This document shows, in pieces, positions 51,047 to 60,261 of a stretch of DNA of 64,000 nt. The translations under genes and the position numbers were made by a program. A model generated the notes under the pieces. That model had not been told where the DNA came from. It made no database searches and saw nothing but the letters and a program-made list of their open reading frames with translations. The stretch is from assembly GCA_947478725.1 (NCBI GenBank), contig CANJWZ010000012.1:39183-103182 (forward strand), given 5' to 3'. Source of the DNA: Comamonadaceae bacterium. Lineage in GTDB: Bacteria; Pseudomonadota; Gammaproteobacteria; Burkholderiales; Burkholderiaceae_C. The number at the start of each line of letters is the position of its first letter. The first letter of the stretch is position 1.

Positions 51047-51850
51047 TTACCCCCGCGCATAAGTAACCCCACCATCCACAATCAGCGTCGAACCCACCAC
51101 ATAGTCACCTGCCCGCGAGGCCAAGAAAATTGCGGCACCTGCCATGTCCTCGGCTGTACCGATGCGGCGTAAGGGGATGCGTTTGGCAGTTTCCTCGGCT
51201 TGGTCTCTGGCGACTGTGTTCATGTCGGAGGCAAACGCGCCTGGGGCGATGGCACTAACGACGATGCCTTCTGGCGCGAGCTTTAAGGCCATGCGCTTGG
51301 TTAAGTGAATGAGTCCTGCTTTGCTGGCAGCGTAGGAGTAGGTCTCCAATGGGTTAACGGAGACGCCATCAATGCTGGCGATATTGATCACTTTGGCACA
51401 GTGCGAGCCCGTGCTGGATAGGGCTTGACGGGCAGATTCTTGTAACTCGGCATACAGCGCCTGCGTAAGGAAAAACGGCGTTTTCATGTTCAAGTCCACC
51501 ACTTTGTCCCAGCCTTTTTCTGGGAACTCAGCGAACGGCTCGGCCCAAGCTGCGCCCGCGTTATTGACCAAGATGTCTAACTTGGGCTCGCGTGCTTTAA
51601 AGCTTGCGACCAGCGCCGCTACGCCTTCAGGCCGCGAGAGATCGGCGGGAATCGATATGCATTTTCCAAATTCGGACATTTCTTTGGCGGCGGCATCGCA
51701 GTCCATCGCTTTACGGCCGCAGATGTACACCGTTGCGCCTTGTTGCAAAAAACCCGTGGCGATCATGCGACCAATGCCTCGGTAGCCGCCTGTGACCAGT
51801 GCGACGCGTCCGTTCAAAGAGAAGAGGTTTTGCGCGAAGTGGGTTGACAT
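51047..51850 (-). CDS. Short-chain dehydrogenase/reductase
   Basis: 267 residues: cofactor motif VALVTGGYRGIGRMIATGFL (TGxxxGIG), DILVNNAGAAWAEPF (NNAG), and the catalytic Ser-Tyr-Lys in INIASIDGVSVNPLETYSYAASKAG (Y-x3-K), with the C-terminal GSTLIVDGG. Probably a 3-oxoacyl- or alcohol-specific NADP/NAD oxidoreductase. The ATG at 51850 has AAAGGAG 8 bases upstream. Divergent from the MDR gene at 51929. Confidence 0.92.
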   Translation of the reverse strand: MSTHFAQNLFSLNGRVALVTGGYRGIGRMIATGFLQQGATVYICGRKAMDCDAAAKEMSEFGKCISIPADLSRPEGVAALVASFKAREPKLDILVNNAGAAWAEPFAEFPEKGWDKVVDLNMKTPFFLTQALYAELQESARQALSSTGSHCAKVINIASIDGVSVNPLETYSYAASKAGLIHLTKRMALKLAPEGIVVSAIAPGAFASDMNTVARDQAEETAKRIPLRRIGTAEDMAGAAIFLASRAGDYVVGSTLIVDGGVTYARG

Positions 51851-51928
51851 AATGGTGCTCCTTTCGGTGGTTTGACTTAAACGATCATCGTAATCTGTCA
51901 CCCCACCCATCCCTTTCAAGGAATCCAC

Positions 51929-53062
51929 ATGACAAGCGCATTCACTGGTCTACAACTTCGTTCACTCATCAAACCCAGCGGAGAGTTAGAGCTCTCACTG
52001 GTCAGCGTCGATACGCCTGAACCAGCGGCGGACGAAGTCGTCGTTCGCGTGCAGGCCACCCCGCTCAACCCTTCCGACATTGGCCTCTTGTTCGGCGCGG
52101 CGGATCTGAGTACGGCGAGCTTGCTCGGTTCTGGCACGCAAAGCGTGATGACGATGAAGATTCCACAAGCCAATATGAAGAGCATGGCAGCGCGGTCAAA
52201 TCAATCCATGCCCGTGGGTAACGAGGGTGCGGGCGTCGTGGTGGCAGCAGGTAAGGCTCCCCTCGCACAGGCTTTGCTTGGCAAAACGGTGGCCATTTTG
52301 GCGGGCGCCATGTATTCGCAGTACCGCACGGTCAAAGCCGATAGCTGCTTGGTGTTGCCCTCTGGTGCCAGCGCCGCAGACGGCGCATCTTGCTACGTCA
52401 ATCCACTTACTGCGCTGGGCTTTGTGGAGACCATGCGGCATGAGGGCCACAAGGCCATTGTGCACACGGCAGCGGCATCCAATCTGGGGCAAATGCTCAA
52501 TAAAATTTGCATCAAAGACGGCATCGATCTTGTCAACATCGTCCGTTCGCCCGCGCAAGCTGCGATCCTTAAAAACCTAGGCGCAAGCTATGTGGTGGAC
52601 AGCAGCGCGGCTACGTTTTTGGACGACATGACCGCTGCGGTAGTTGCCACAGGCGCAACGCTGGCGTTTGATGCCACAGGTGGCGGCAAGCTAGCGGGAC
52701 AGATCTTGACATGCATGGAAGAGGCCCTCAATAAAACCGCAAAAGAGTACAGCCGCTATGGCTCGGTGACACACAAGCAGGTGTATTTGTATGGCGGTTT
52801 GGACACCAGCCCGACCACCTTTAATCGCAGCTTTGGCATGTCGTGGGGCATGGGCGGCTGGCTGGTATTTCCATATTTTCAAAAACTAGGCAGCGCGAAA
52901 CTGCTGGAAATGAAAGGCCGAGTCGTGGCAGAGCTCAAAACCACATTTGCCAGTCATTACGCGAAAGAAATTTCGCTGGTAGAAGTGCTTAGCTTGGAGG
53001 CGATTGCGGCTTATGGTGCGCGGACGACGGGCACGAAGTATTTGGTGAATCCATCGCTTTAA
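51929..53062 (+). CDS. Zinc-binding-dehydrogenase-like (MDR) oxidoreductase
   Basis: 377-residue quinone-oxidoreductase-type MDR protein: N-terminal GroES-like part ATPLNPSDIGLLFGAADLST, PVGNEGAGVVVAAG, and the Rossmann part ALGFVETMRHEGHKAIVHTA then AAASNLGQMLN. Catalytic zinc cysteines are not evident, which fits the quinone reductase branch. An insertion follows the GroES part. Substrate unknown; may work with the divergent SDR. Confidence 0.85.
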   Translation: MTSAFTGLQLRSLIKPSGELELSLVSVDTPEPAADEVVVRVQATPLNPSDIGLLFGAADLSTASLLGSGTQSVMTMKIPQANMKSMAARSNQSMPVGNEGAGVVVAAGKAPLAQALLGKTVAILAGAMYSQYRTVKADSCLVLPSGASAADGASCYVNPLTALGFVETMRHEGHKAIVHTAAASNLGQMLNKICIKDGIDLVNIVRSPAQAAILKNLGASYVVDSSAATFLDDMTAAVVATGATLAFDATGGGKLAGQILTCMEEALNKTAKEYSRYGSVTHKQVYLYGGLDTSPTTFNRSFGMSWGMGGWLVFPYFQKLGSAKLLEMKGRVVAELKTTFASHYAKEISLVEVLSLEAIAAYGARTTGTKYLVNPSL

Positions 53063-53401
53063 AACATGTGCTCGGCACTCACACCAATCACCCTATGACG
53101 ACCAGGTGCAGGTTCAAAAAAGGGTTCTGTCGCAGTCGGCATAAACGACAATCCAGTCCACACCAGGCGCAGAACCGCCCAGGATGAGATCGGAGAAGTG
53201 TTGACGCCGCACCCCCAAGCCTTGCGCAGCAGGTTCACCACCAAAATGCGCCATCCGGCCGAGTGATTTCCGGTGCAACGGGTAGTGGAGCCGTTTGCGA
53301 ACTTTGCGTAAGGCGCTATGACCAGACTGCTACGAAAATCATGCATGACTCAGATTGTCCGACATCGCTATTGCGACACAACCTCCAGAATAGCCTCGCT
53401 G
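53063..53401. other. 339-bp stretch with possible insertion-sequence end
   Basis: GGTTCTGTCG at 53123-53132 is the same decamer as at the edge of the IS6 remnant (35925-35934), and a Leu/Trp-rich minus-strand frame here looks like junk translation of an IS end. No gene is called. Confidence 0.35.
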
Positions 53402-55378
53402 TTATTTCACACCTCTATCAAGCAAGCCCTTCAATGCGGCAACTGCCTCCGGATTGGAAAGTGATGACAGGTCGCCCGGACTTTCACCGCACACCAGTGC
53501 GCGTACAACACGGCGCATGATTTTCATATTCCGCGTCTTTGGAAGGTCGTTGACAAGCAGTACAAATTTTGGTCTGTAAGAGCTGCCCATGCCCTGCACC
53601 ACCGCAGCCGAAAGCTCGCGTTCAAGTGCGGGACCTGTGTTCACGCCGGGCATGGGCACACATACGCAGACGATGGCCGAGCCCTTGAGTTCGTCAGGCA
53701 CACCGATCACGGCGGCTTCCGAAATCTTTCCCGTTGCGGCAAGCAGTGTTTCGATTTCAGAAGGCCCGGTTCGCTTGCCGGAGATCTTGATGGTGTCGTC
53801 GCTGCGGCCAAGGATGTAATACAGGCCTTCTTCGTCGCGCATGGCCAGATCACCATGCACCCACATGCCGGGTATCGTGCGCCAGTAGCTACCCAGGTAT
53901 CGCTCATGGTCGCGCCACAGGCTTTTGGTCATACCGATGTTAGGGTTGCAAAGCACGAGTTCACCTATCTGCCCGTCGGCCACTGGCTTGCCCGTGCCGT
54001 CAACAATCGCAACCCCAGCACCGAGGCCACGCAAATCAAACGAGCCAGGCCTGAGTGCGCCGTGCAGCGTACCCACAAAATTGCAACCACCGACCTCTGT
54101 CCCACCGACGACGTTGAGGAAAGGCAGCTTTTTATGGCAGACATTTTCAAAAAACCATTGCCATGGCGCGCGTGTCCAGACCTCGCCCGCCGACACCGTG
54201 ACACGCAACGCAGAAAGATCGTAGCGCCTGACCTCTTCATCACCATTTCGCATCAGGCTTCTGATCAGCGTGGGTGCGACGCCAACATAAGTCACCTTGT
54301 GATCCTGCAGCAGACGCCAGAAGCGCCCACTATCCGGGTAGTCCGGCGTGCCTTCCGCGATAAGCAGACTGCCGCCGAAATAGCTCGGGATACAGGCGCA
54401 CATGGCGCCGACCATCCAGCCCATGTCGCTCATGAAGAAGAAACGGTCCTCGCTTTTGAAGTCGGCGCAGATGTGCATATCGCGCGTGACCATGGAGGCC
54501 AGGAAGCCGACATGCGTCCACACACAACCTTTGGGTTTTCCGGTGGTACCGGATGTGTAGAGCAGCACGGACGGCGCTTCAGCGTCCATCTCGGCGGTGG
54601 GCATGTCGGGGACCTGCGTCGTGGTCGCCTGCGTCCAGTCGTGGTCTCGACCTGCCACCATCGCGCAAGCTGCAGCGCCGCCCAGATGTCGCAGTACCAG
54701 TACCGTCTCCACACTCGGCACCGACTGCAGCGCCTCGTCGAGCACAGGTTTCATCAGCCCCGGCGCGCCACGCCGCCAAGTGCCGTCAACCGTCAGGACG
54801 GCTTTGGCTTCGCCGTCATTCAGGCGAGCAACGATCGGCTGCGGACCGAAACCCGAAAACAAGGGCATCACAATCGCACCGATTTTAAGAACTGCAAAAA
54901 AAGCAATGAAGGTCTCCGGCAGGTTAGGCATAAACAAACCGACGCGATCGCCGCGTGAGATGCCCAACTCCTGCAGTGCGCCGGCCAGCCGGCAGACCTC
55001 TGCGTCGAATTCACCATATGTGAAAGCACGTTGCGCTTTGGGGTCTTCACCTTCCCAGACCAGAAAAGTCTTGTTCCAGGTCGGCGTGCCGCGATGGCGG
55101 TCAAGGCAGTTAAGCACAATGTTGGTCGTGCCCCCAACACACCAGTTCGCATTCGCCATTCCTTGCGATGTGTCGAGCATTTGCGTGTACGGTTTATAAA
55201 AGCGGAAGTCGCAGAACGCCATCACCTGCTGCATCAGCCAGGCCGGATCCTCGTCGGCGTGCACCGATAGGCTCTCGATACTGGACTCACCGGCATGGCT
55301 CAAAAAGGCCGTGAGATTCGATTGCGCCATGCCCTCCAACGAAGGAAGCCATTCGAACGAAGCGTTGGCCTTGCTCAT
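53402..55378 (-). CDS. Acyl-CoA synthetase (acetoacetyl/acetate-CoA ligase-like)
   Basis: 658 residues of the ANL superfamily. ACAS N-terminal region (AFCDFRFYKPYTQMLD), AMP motif VLLYTSGTTGKPKGCVW, then LNVVGGTEVGGCNF, hinge YILGRSDDTIKISGKRTGPS, and C-terminal lysine region LPKTRNMKIMRRVV. Expected to activate the pathway's carboxylic acid as CoA thioester. The final catalytic Lys motif (usually SGKxxR) is NMKIMR here, which still keeps a Lys. Last gene of the minus-strand acyl-CoA operon. Confidence 0.88.
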   Translation of the reverse strand: MSKANASFEWLPSLEGMAQSNLTAFLSHAGESSIESLSVHADEDPAWLMQQVMAFCDFRFYKPYTQMLDTSQGMANANWCVGGTTNIVLNCLDRHRGTPTWNKTFLVWEGEDPKAQRAFTYGEFDAEVCRLAGALQELGISRGDRVGLFMPNLPETFIAFFAVLKIGAIVMPLFSGFGPQPIVARLNDGEAKAVLTVDGTWRRGAPGLMKPVLDEALQSVPSVETVLVLRHLGGAAACAMVAGRDHDWTQATTTQVPDMPTAEMDAEAPSVLLYTSGTTGKPKGCVWTHVGFLASMVTRDMHICADFKSEDRFFFMSDMGWMVGAMCACIPSYFGGSLLIAEGTPDYPDSGRFWRLLQDHKVTYVGVAPTLIRSLMRNGDEEVRRYDLSALRVTVSAGEVWTRAPWQWFFENVCHKKLPFLNVVGGTEVGGCNFVGTLHGALRPGSFDLRGLGAGVAIVDGTGKPVADGQIGELVLCNPNIGMTKSLWRDHERYLGSYWRTIPGMWVHGDLAMRDEEGLYYILGRSDDTIKISGKRTGPSEIETLLAATGKISEAAVIGVPDELKGSAIVCVCVPMPGVNTGPALERELSAAVVQGMGSSYRPKFVLLVNDLPKTRNMKIMRRVVRALVCGESPGDLSSLSNPEAVAALKGLLDRGVK

Positions 55379-55425
55379 GTGCGTTGCCTGAGAATCAGTA
55401 TGGATTTCTGCGGCCGTGCAAGCAT

Positions 55426-56229
55426 TCAGCGATTGGCAGAAGGAAAATTCGGTGGGCGTTTTTCACGCACCGAGGCCACGCCTTCTGCCGCATCCTCTCC
55501 AAGAAAGCACAGCATTTCGGCTGCCAGCGAGCTTTCAAAAATCGGCCGCGCCATGTTCATCCAGCCATTGAGTGAACGCTTGGTCAGGCGAATCGCCTGC
55601 TGGCTGCCGGTGGCAAGCTTGTTGGCAACCGCCATTGCCTTGTCCATGAGTTCGGCGCGGGGCACGCACAGGCTCACAAGGCCAATGCGCTCGGCCTCCC
55701 TGCCGCTGATGAAGTCTCCTGTCAGCAGGTAGTACTTCGCCTTGGCCATGCCGCACAGCAAGGGCCAGCAGATGGCAGCATGGTCGCCTGCCGCAACGCC
55801 AATCTTCACGTGGCCGTCGGTGACCTTGGCCTCTTCCGCAATGATGCTGATGTCGGCCAGGAAGGCCACGGCCAGCCCCGCGCCGACCGCCACGCCGTTG
55901 ATGGCCGAGATGATGGGTTTGTCACAGGCCATCATGTTGTAGACCACTTCGGACGCTTCGGTGAGCGTATTGGCGACAACGGCAGGGTTGCCCACCATGG
56001 TCGACACCCATTCGAGGTCACCGCCAGCCGAGAAGGCCTGATCGCCGGCACCTGTGATAACCGCGACTTTTGTCCTGTCGTCATCTGTCACAACCTGCCA
56101 TACCTTCGTCAGTTCCCAGTGCAGGCGCGCGTTGGTGGCGTTAAAGACCTCGGGCCGGTTGATGGTGATCAGCAGCACGCCGTTGGGTTTGTGGTCAAAC
56201 TTCAGGAACTGGAACTCTTCAAATTTCAT
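55426..56229 (-). CDS. Enoyl-CoA hydratase/isomerase family protein
   Basis: 267-residue crotonase-fold protein. Oxyanion hole residues in [14 protein letters not shown] (about 66-79) and [20 protein letters not shown] (about 105-124). The segment after that reads [20 protein letters not shown], whereas hydratases carry catalytic Glu residues at two positions there; neither Glu is clear. So the reaction may not be a standard hydration. Sits between the DUF35 and acyl-CoA synthetase genes. Confidence 0.88.
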   Translation of the reverse strand: MKFEEFQFLKFDHKPNGVLLITINRPEVFNATNARLHWELTKVWQVVTDDDRTKVAVITGAGDQAFSAGGDLEWVSTMVGNPAVVANTLTEASEVVYNMMACDKPIISAINGVAVGAGLAVAFLADISIIAEEAKVTDGHVKIGVAAGDHAAICWPLLCGMAKAKYYLLTGDFISGREAERIGLVSLCVPRAELMDKAMAVANKLATGSQQAIRLTKRSLNGWMNMARPIFESSLAAEMLCFLGEDAAEGVASVREKRPPNFPSANR

Positions 56230-56276
56230 GGTGTGCTTTCTTGCATGTGGGTGTATTAAAAATATATCTTCCGTAT

Positions 56277-56702
56277 TCAGGCAGGCCGAAAACGCGGCAG
56301 TACAACACCGCCTTCAGCTGGCTCGCACACCAGTTGCACGCGCATGTCGAAAGTAACCGCAGCCGCATCCCCCTGCACCAGTGAGCTGATCATGCGCGGA
56401 CCTTCATCGAGCTCGACCAGCAGCACGGCATAGGGCGTATCCTGCCTGAAGGCCGGTCCTGGTGCGCGGTGCACAACGCTGAAGGAATGCACGCTACCGC
56501 CGCCGCCGGCTGCGCGGTGTTCAAGTTTCTCGCTGCCGCATTGCCGGCAAATCGCCTGCTGGTACAACTGCACGTGGCCACAATCGGGGCAGTGCTGCAA
56601 CAGCAACTTGCCCTCTCGCAGGCCATGCCAGTAGGCTTCGGTGTCGGCATCCGGGATCGGTTGCGGTTTGATATGTGCGTCCTTGGGCTCTATGCGATTC
56701 AC
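56277..56702 (-). CDS. DUF35 OB-fold/zinc-ribbon protein
   Basis: 141 residues from a GTG at 56702 that overlaps the thiolase-like stop (GTGA). N-terminal helical hook AYWHGLREGKLLLQHCPDCG, rubredoxin-like zinc knuckle CPDCG...CRQCG (about 40-60), and a C-terminal OB fold (VHSFSVVHRAPGPAFRQDTP). DUF35 proteins form complexes with thiolase-like enzymes; here the pairing is with the gene directly upstream. Confidence 0.88.
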   Translation of the reverse strand: MNRIEPKDAHIKPQPIPDADTEAYWHGLREGKLLLQHCPDCGHVQLYQQAICRQCGSEKLEHRAAGGGGSVHSFSVVHRAPGPAFRQDTPYAVLLVELDEGPRMISSLVQGDAAAVTFDMRVQLVCEPAEGGVVLPRFRPA

Positions 56703-57919
56703 AGTGTTGCCCCGCTTCCCAAAATGGTGGTGGCTTGTGTGGCAAAACCCGCGCCCAGGCTGTGTACCAGTCCGAGCTCTGCGCCTTTGACCTGCCGCTC
56801 GCCGCAATCACCTCGAAGCTGCTGCACCACCTCGTTGAAGTGAAATAGCGAGCCCGGCATGCCGGGATGCGCATATGACAGCAGGCCGCCGTGTGTATTG
56901 CAGGGAATAGCGCCGCCATAGGTTATCTGCCGGTCGTCCACAAAACGCCCACCCTCGCCCTTCGGGCAAAAACCGAGATCCTCAAGCATCATGATGACTG
57001 TGCCGGTGAAGCAGTCGTAGACACCTGCAACATCGATTTCTGCGGGTCTGCAACCGGCCATCTCATACGCCTTTGCACCCGACTGCACCGCCCCGGTGGT
57101 GGTAAGTGAAGGCATCAGAAAAATATGCTCGTGCGTATAACACTCGCCCGCGCCGAGGATGTAGACCGGCTTGCTGCGCACATCCGATGCGGCGCGCTCT
57201 GCCGAGGTCACGACAAACGCAGCCGCACCATCGGAAATCAGCGAGCAGTCGAGCTTGTGATATGGCGTGGTGACCCAACCCGAATTCATCACATCATCGA
57301 CAGTAATGGGCGCCGTCATTTGCGCGCCAGGTGTGCGCATCGCGTGTTCACGCTGAATCACCGCCACCTTCGCAAACTGCTCTGACGTGGTGCCAAACTC
57401 TTTCATGTGCCTGTGCGCCGTCATGGCGAACGTATTGGCGACCGGAATGCCGAAGGGCATTTCGTATTGCTGGTCGCGGCTCTCTGTCATCGCGCGCAGG
57501 GCGAGGTCCGGCGACAGGCCGGTGAGCAGGCTGTCGGCGCCGACGATCAGGATGTTTTTGGCAAGGCCGCCTGCAATTGCAGCGGCTGCAATGTTGAACA
57601 TGGTGGCTGCAGTTGCGCCGGACACCTGCAGCGTGTTCGAAAACGTCGGCGTGATGCCCATGTATTCACTGAACGCAATGCTGAAGCGGTGAAACGGGGC
57701 GGCAAAGGCTGAACTGCACAACACGCCGTCAATCTCACTGCGCTCGATGCCGGCATCCGCAAGCGCCGCCTTGGCAGCCTGGGCGGCAAGGGCGAGAACG
57801 CTTTTACCGGGCACGCGCCCGACATCCGACTGGCCTGCGCCCACAATCGCAGCCTTACCGCGAATCGTGGGCTCGCCCTGCGTACCGGTTGGATCAAGCC
57901 TGGTCATAAAGTCTTTCAT
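56699..57919 (-). CDS. Thiolase-like (SCP-x/Ltp2-type) protein
   Basis: 406-residue thiolase-fold protein. Position 100-105 reads SGATAA, so the nucleophilic Cys of thiolases is missing. The second half retains NTHGGLLSYAHPGMPG with the His, and HSLGAGFATQATTILG. Together with an overlapping DUF35 gene this matches steroid-side-chain retro-aldolases of the Ltp2/ChsH2 type rather than beta-ketothiolase, so a C-C bond cleaving aldolase role is inferred. Four-base overlap with the DUF35 gene; Bug receptor gene 3 bases upstream. Confidence 0.82.
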   Translation of the reverse strand: MKDFMTRLDPTGTQGEPTIRGKAAIVGAGQSDVGRVPGKSVLALAAQAAKAALADAGIERSEIDGVLCSSAFAAPFHRFSIAFSEYMGITPTFSNTLQVSGATAATMFNIAAAAIAGGLAKNILIVGADSLLTGLSPDLALRAMTESRDQQYEMPFGIPVANTFAMTAHRHMKEFGTTSEQFAKVAVIQREHAMRTPGAQMTAPITVDDVMNSGWVTTPYHKLDCSLISDGAAAFVVTSAERAASDVRSKPVYILGAGECYTHEHIFLMPSLTTTGAVQSGAKAYEMAGCRPAEIDVAGVYDCFTGTVIMMLEDLGFCPKGEGGRFVDDRQITYGGAIPCNTHGGLLSYAHPGMPGSLFHFNEVVQQLRGDCGERQVKGAELGLVHSLGAGFATQATTILGSGATL

Positions 57920-57922
57920 TTC

Positions 57923-58894
57923 TCACTCTGCGGAGATGTTGGCAGCCTTGACCACCGCGCCGACCTTGTTCATTTCGGCACGCTGCAAGGCAGCGAAGGC
58001 ATCAGGTCCTGTGGGGCGCGGGTCCGAACCAAGACCGCGCATTTTCTTGAGCACTTCAGTATCTTTCAGGCTCGCCAGGATTTCATTGGACAAGCGGGTT
58101 TGAATTTCCTTCGGCAAACCGGCAGGCGCCCAGAAGCCAATCCAAGCACCGTAGTCCATGCCGGGAAAGCCCGCCTCGGTGACTGTTTCAAGATCAGGGG
58201 CGAGGCCCGAGCGCGTTGCTCCGGTCAACGCCAGTGCCCGCACGCGGCCTGTGCTCATATTGCCCTGGCTGCTGGCCAGCGGCTCGCAAAGCACATCGAT
58301 CTGCCCGCCCATAAGGTCGGTCAATGCCTGCGGCGACGCCTTGTAAGGCACCTTGACCAGATCGATACCGGCAATGGACTTGAGCAGTTCACTGCACAGC
58401 AGGGCCGAACTGGTGCCCGAGCCGTAGTTGAGTTTGCCCGGCGCAGCCTTGGCCGCGGCCACGAGGTCGCCGACGCGCTTGTAGGGCGAGTTGGCAGGCA
58501 CGAGCAGAACAAAAGGCGTATCCACCAAGAGGGCCAGGGGCACAAAGTCCTTCAGCGGATCTACCGGGTGATTCTTGAAGAGGTGCACATTGGCAGCCAT
58601 GGTTGTGTTGGTGCCAATCATCAGGGTGTAACCGTCAGGCTTTGCCTTTGAAGCCAAGGTGACGCCCAGCATGCCGCCTGCACCGGCACGGTTGTCGACC
58701 ACCACCGACTGTCCCAGCCTTTCGGTCAGCCACTGGGCAATGACGCGCGCCACACCGTCGGTAACGCCGCCGGCGCCTGCCGGCACTACCATCGAAATCG
58801 GTTTCGCTGCTGGCCAGACCTGACCATGCGCGGGGTTGAAAACTACCAGGACGATGAAGCCTGCTAGGCACCAGATGTATCTCAATGTCTTCAT
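57923..58894 (-). CDS. Bug/TctC-family periplasmic solute receptor
   Basis: 323 residues: signal peptide (YIWCLAGFIVLVVFNPAHGQ), WPAAKPISMVVPAGAGGVTD, VVVDNRAGAGGMLGVTLASK, and VPYKASPQALTDLMGGQIDV. It stands in the middle of the acyl-CoA operon, between the CoA transferase and thiolase genes, so it probably captures that pathway's substrate. No permease present. Confidence 0.93.
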   Translation of the reverse strand: MKTLRYIWCLAGFIVLVVFNPAHGQVWPAAKPISMVVPAGAGGVTDGVARVIAQWLTERLGQSVVVDNRAGAGGMLGVTLASKAKPDGYTLMIGTNTTMAANVHLFKNHPVDPLKDFVPLALLVDTPFVLLVPANSPYKRVGDLVAAAKAAPGKLNYGSGTSSALLCSELLKSIAGIDLVKVPYKASPQALTDLMGGQIDVLCEPLASSQGNMSTGRVRALALTGATRSGLAPDLETVTEAGFPGMDYGAWIGFWAPAGLPKEIQTRLSNEILASLKDTEVLKKMRGLGSDPRPTGPDAFAALQRAEMNKVGAVVKAANISAE

Positions 58895-58968
58895 GGTTTT
58901 CTTTCTGGGTGGTGAAAAAGGTTGAAGTTGTCGCTCGCTTTTTTAAACAGGTCGCAGGTAATGACGGT

Positions 58969-60261
58969 TCAGGGTCGCTCTTTTTCAATTTCTCCGGGCT
59001 TTGCAGCCAACACTTCTTTCGGCTGGCTGGCGGACCATGCGCGCACAGCTTGATGGTCAGCGCCCAGTATGCGCTGCAGCACGGCATCGGTGTGTTCGCC
59101 CAGGGTCGGCGGCCCATTGCGGTAGCGCACCGGGGTGGCCGAGAAGCGGATCGGATTGGCAACCGACGGCACGCTGCCAGCCGCACTATGCGGCAGCTCC
59201 ATCTGGATGCCGCGCGCCTTAACCTGTGGATCGGCAAAGACGCGGTCTATGGTATTGATAGGCCCACACGGTACATCGACCGCTTCCATCACGCGCACCC
59301 ATTCGTCGATCGTGCGGGTTGCGGTGATGCTGTCCATCAGTGGTATCAGCGTGTCTGAATTCTTCAGGCGCAGCGCACCGGTCAGGTAGCGAGGGTCTTC
59401 GCCGATATCGCTGCGGTTCATGGCTTTGACCATGCGCATGAATTGCGCATCGTTACCAACCGCCAGAATCAGATGCCCGTCTGACGCGGGAAAGCTCTGG
59501 TACGGCGCAATGTTAGGGTGGCCGTTACCGGTGCGTTTGGGCGGCACGCCGGTGGTCAGAAAGTTCATCGCCTGATTGGCCAATACCGACACCTGCACAT
59601 CGAGCAGGCCGATGTCGATGTGCTGGCCACCGCCACCGTTGTCGCGATGGCGAAGCGCGGACACCATGGCCAGCGCCGCATACATGCCGGCCATGATGTC
59701 GGCCAGCGCCACACCGGTACGCTGCGGTCCCGCGCCGGGGCGGTCGTCGCGTTCGCCGGTCACGCTCATCAGCCCACCCATGCCCTGAATCAGGTAGTCG
59801 TAGCCGGCACGTTTGCGATAAGGCCCTGTCTGGCCGAAGCCGGTGATAGAGCAATACACGAGGTCCGGAAACTGCGCCTTCAGCGAGTCGAAATCGAGTC
59901 CGTACTTGACCAGCCCGCCGACCTTGAAATTTTCAACCAGCACATCGCACTTCGCTACCAGCGCGCGTACCAGTGCCTGTCCCTCCAATGTGGCGATGTC
60001 GATGGCGACCGACTGCTTGCCGCGGTTGCAGGCCAGAAAATACGCGGCGTCGGTGTCCTGGCCTGTGTCCTTATCACGGATAAACGGCGGCCCCATGCGG
60101 CGCGTGTCGTCGCCGCTGCCCGGCTGCTCGATCTTGATGATTTCCGCCCCCATGTCGGCCAGGGCCTGCGTGGCCCACGGCCCGGCCAGCACACGCGTCA
60201 GGTCCAGCACGCGCACGCCCGCCAGCGGGCCGCTGAAAACTGGCTTATCTTTTTCAGTCAT
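58969..60261 (-). CDS. CoA transferase, class III (CaiB/BaiF family)
   Basis: 430-residue CoA transferase: LAGVRVLDLTRVLAGPWATQ (N-terminal), ENFKVGGLVKYGLDFDSL, CSITGFGQTGPYRKRAGYDY, and TGVALADIMAGMYAALAMVS with the catalytic Asp (about 184). Moves CoA between carboxylic acids, giving a second route of substrate activation besides the ligase at the operon end. The ATG at 60261 overlaps the stop of the acyl-CoA dehydrogenase (ATGA); an upstream in-frame codon is TTG. Confidence 0.93.
   Translation of the reverse strand: MTEKDKPVFSGPLAGVRVLDLTRVLAGPWATQALADMGAEIIKIEQPGSGDDTRRMGPPFIRDKDTGQDTDAAYFLACNRGKQSVAIDIATLEGQALVRALVAKCDVLVENFKVGGLVKYGLDFDSLKAQFPDLVYCSITGFGQTGPYRKRAGYDYLIQGMGGLMSVTGERDDRPGAGPQRTGVALADIMAGMYAALAMVSALRHRDNGGGGQHIDIGLLDVQVSVLANQAMNFLTTGVPPKRTGNGHPNIAPYQSFPASDGHLILAVGNDAQFMRMVKAMNRSDIGEDPRYLTGALRLKNSDTLIPLMDSITATRTIDEWVRVMEAVDVPCGPINTIDRVFADPQVKARGIQMELPHSAAGSVPSVANPIRFSATPVRYRNGPPTLGEHTDAVLQRILGADHQAVRAWSASQPKEVLAAKPGEIEKERP

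Noticed and set aside
50725..51172. Short overlapping frames in the 50.5-51.0 kb gap
   Set aside because: No start signals, no homology I recognise, and composition typical of non-coding or scrambled DNA.
53855..54958. A 367-codon plus-strand frame opposite the acyl-CoA synthetase
   Set aside because: Arg/His/Thr-rich shadow with no start signal; the minus strand encodes all ANL motifs.
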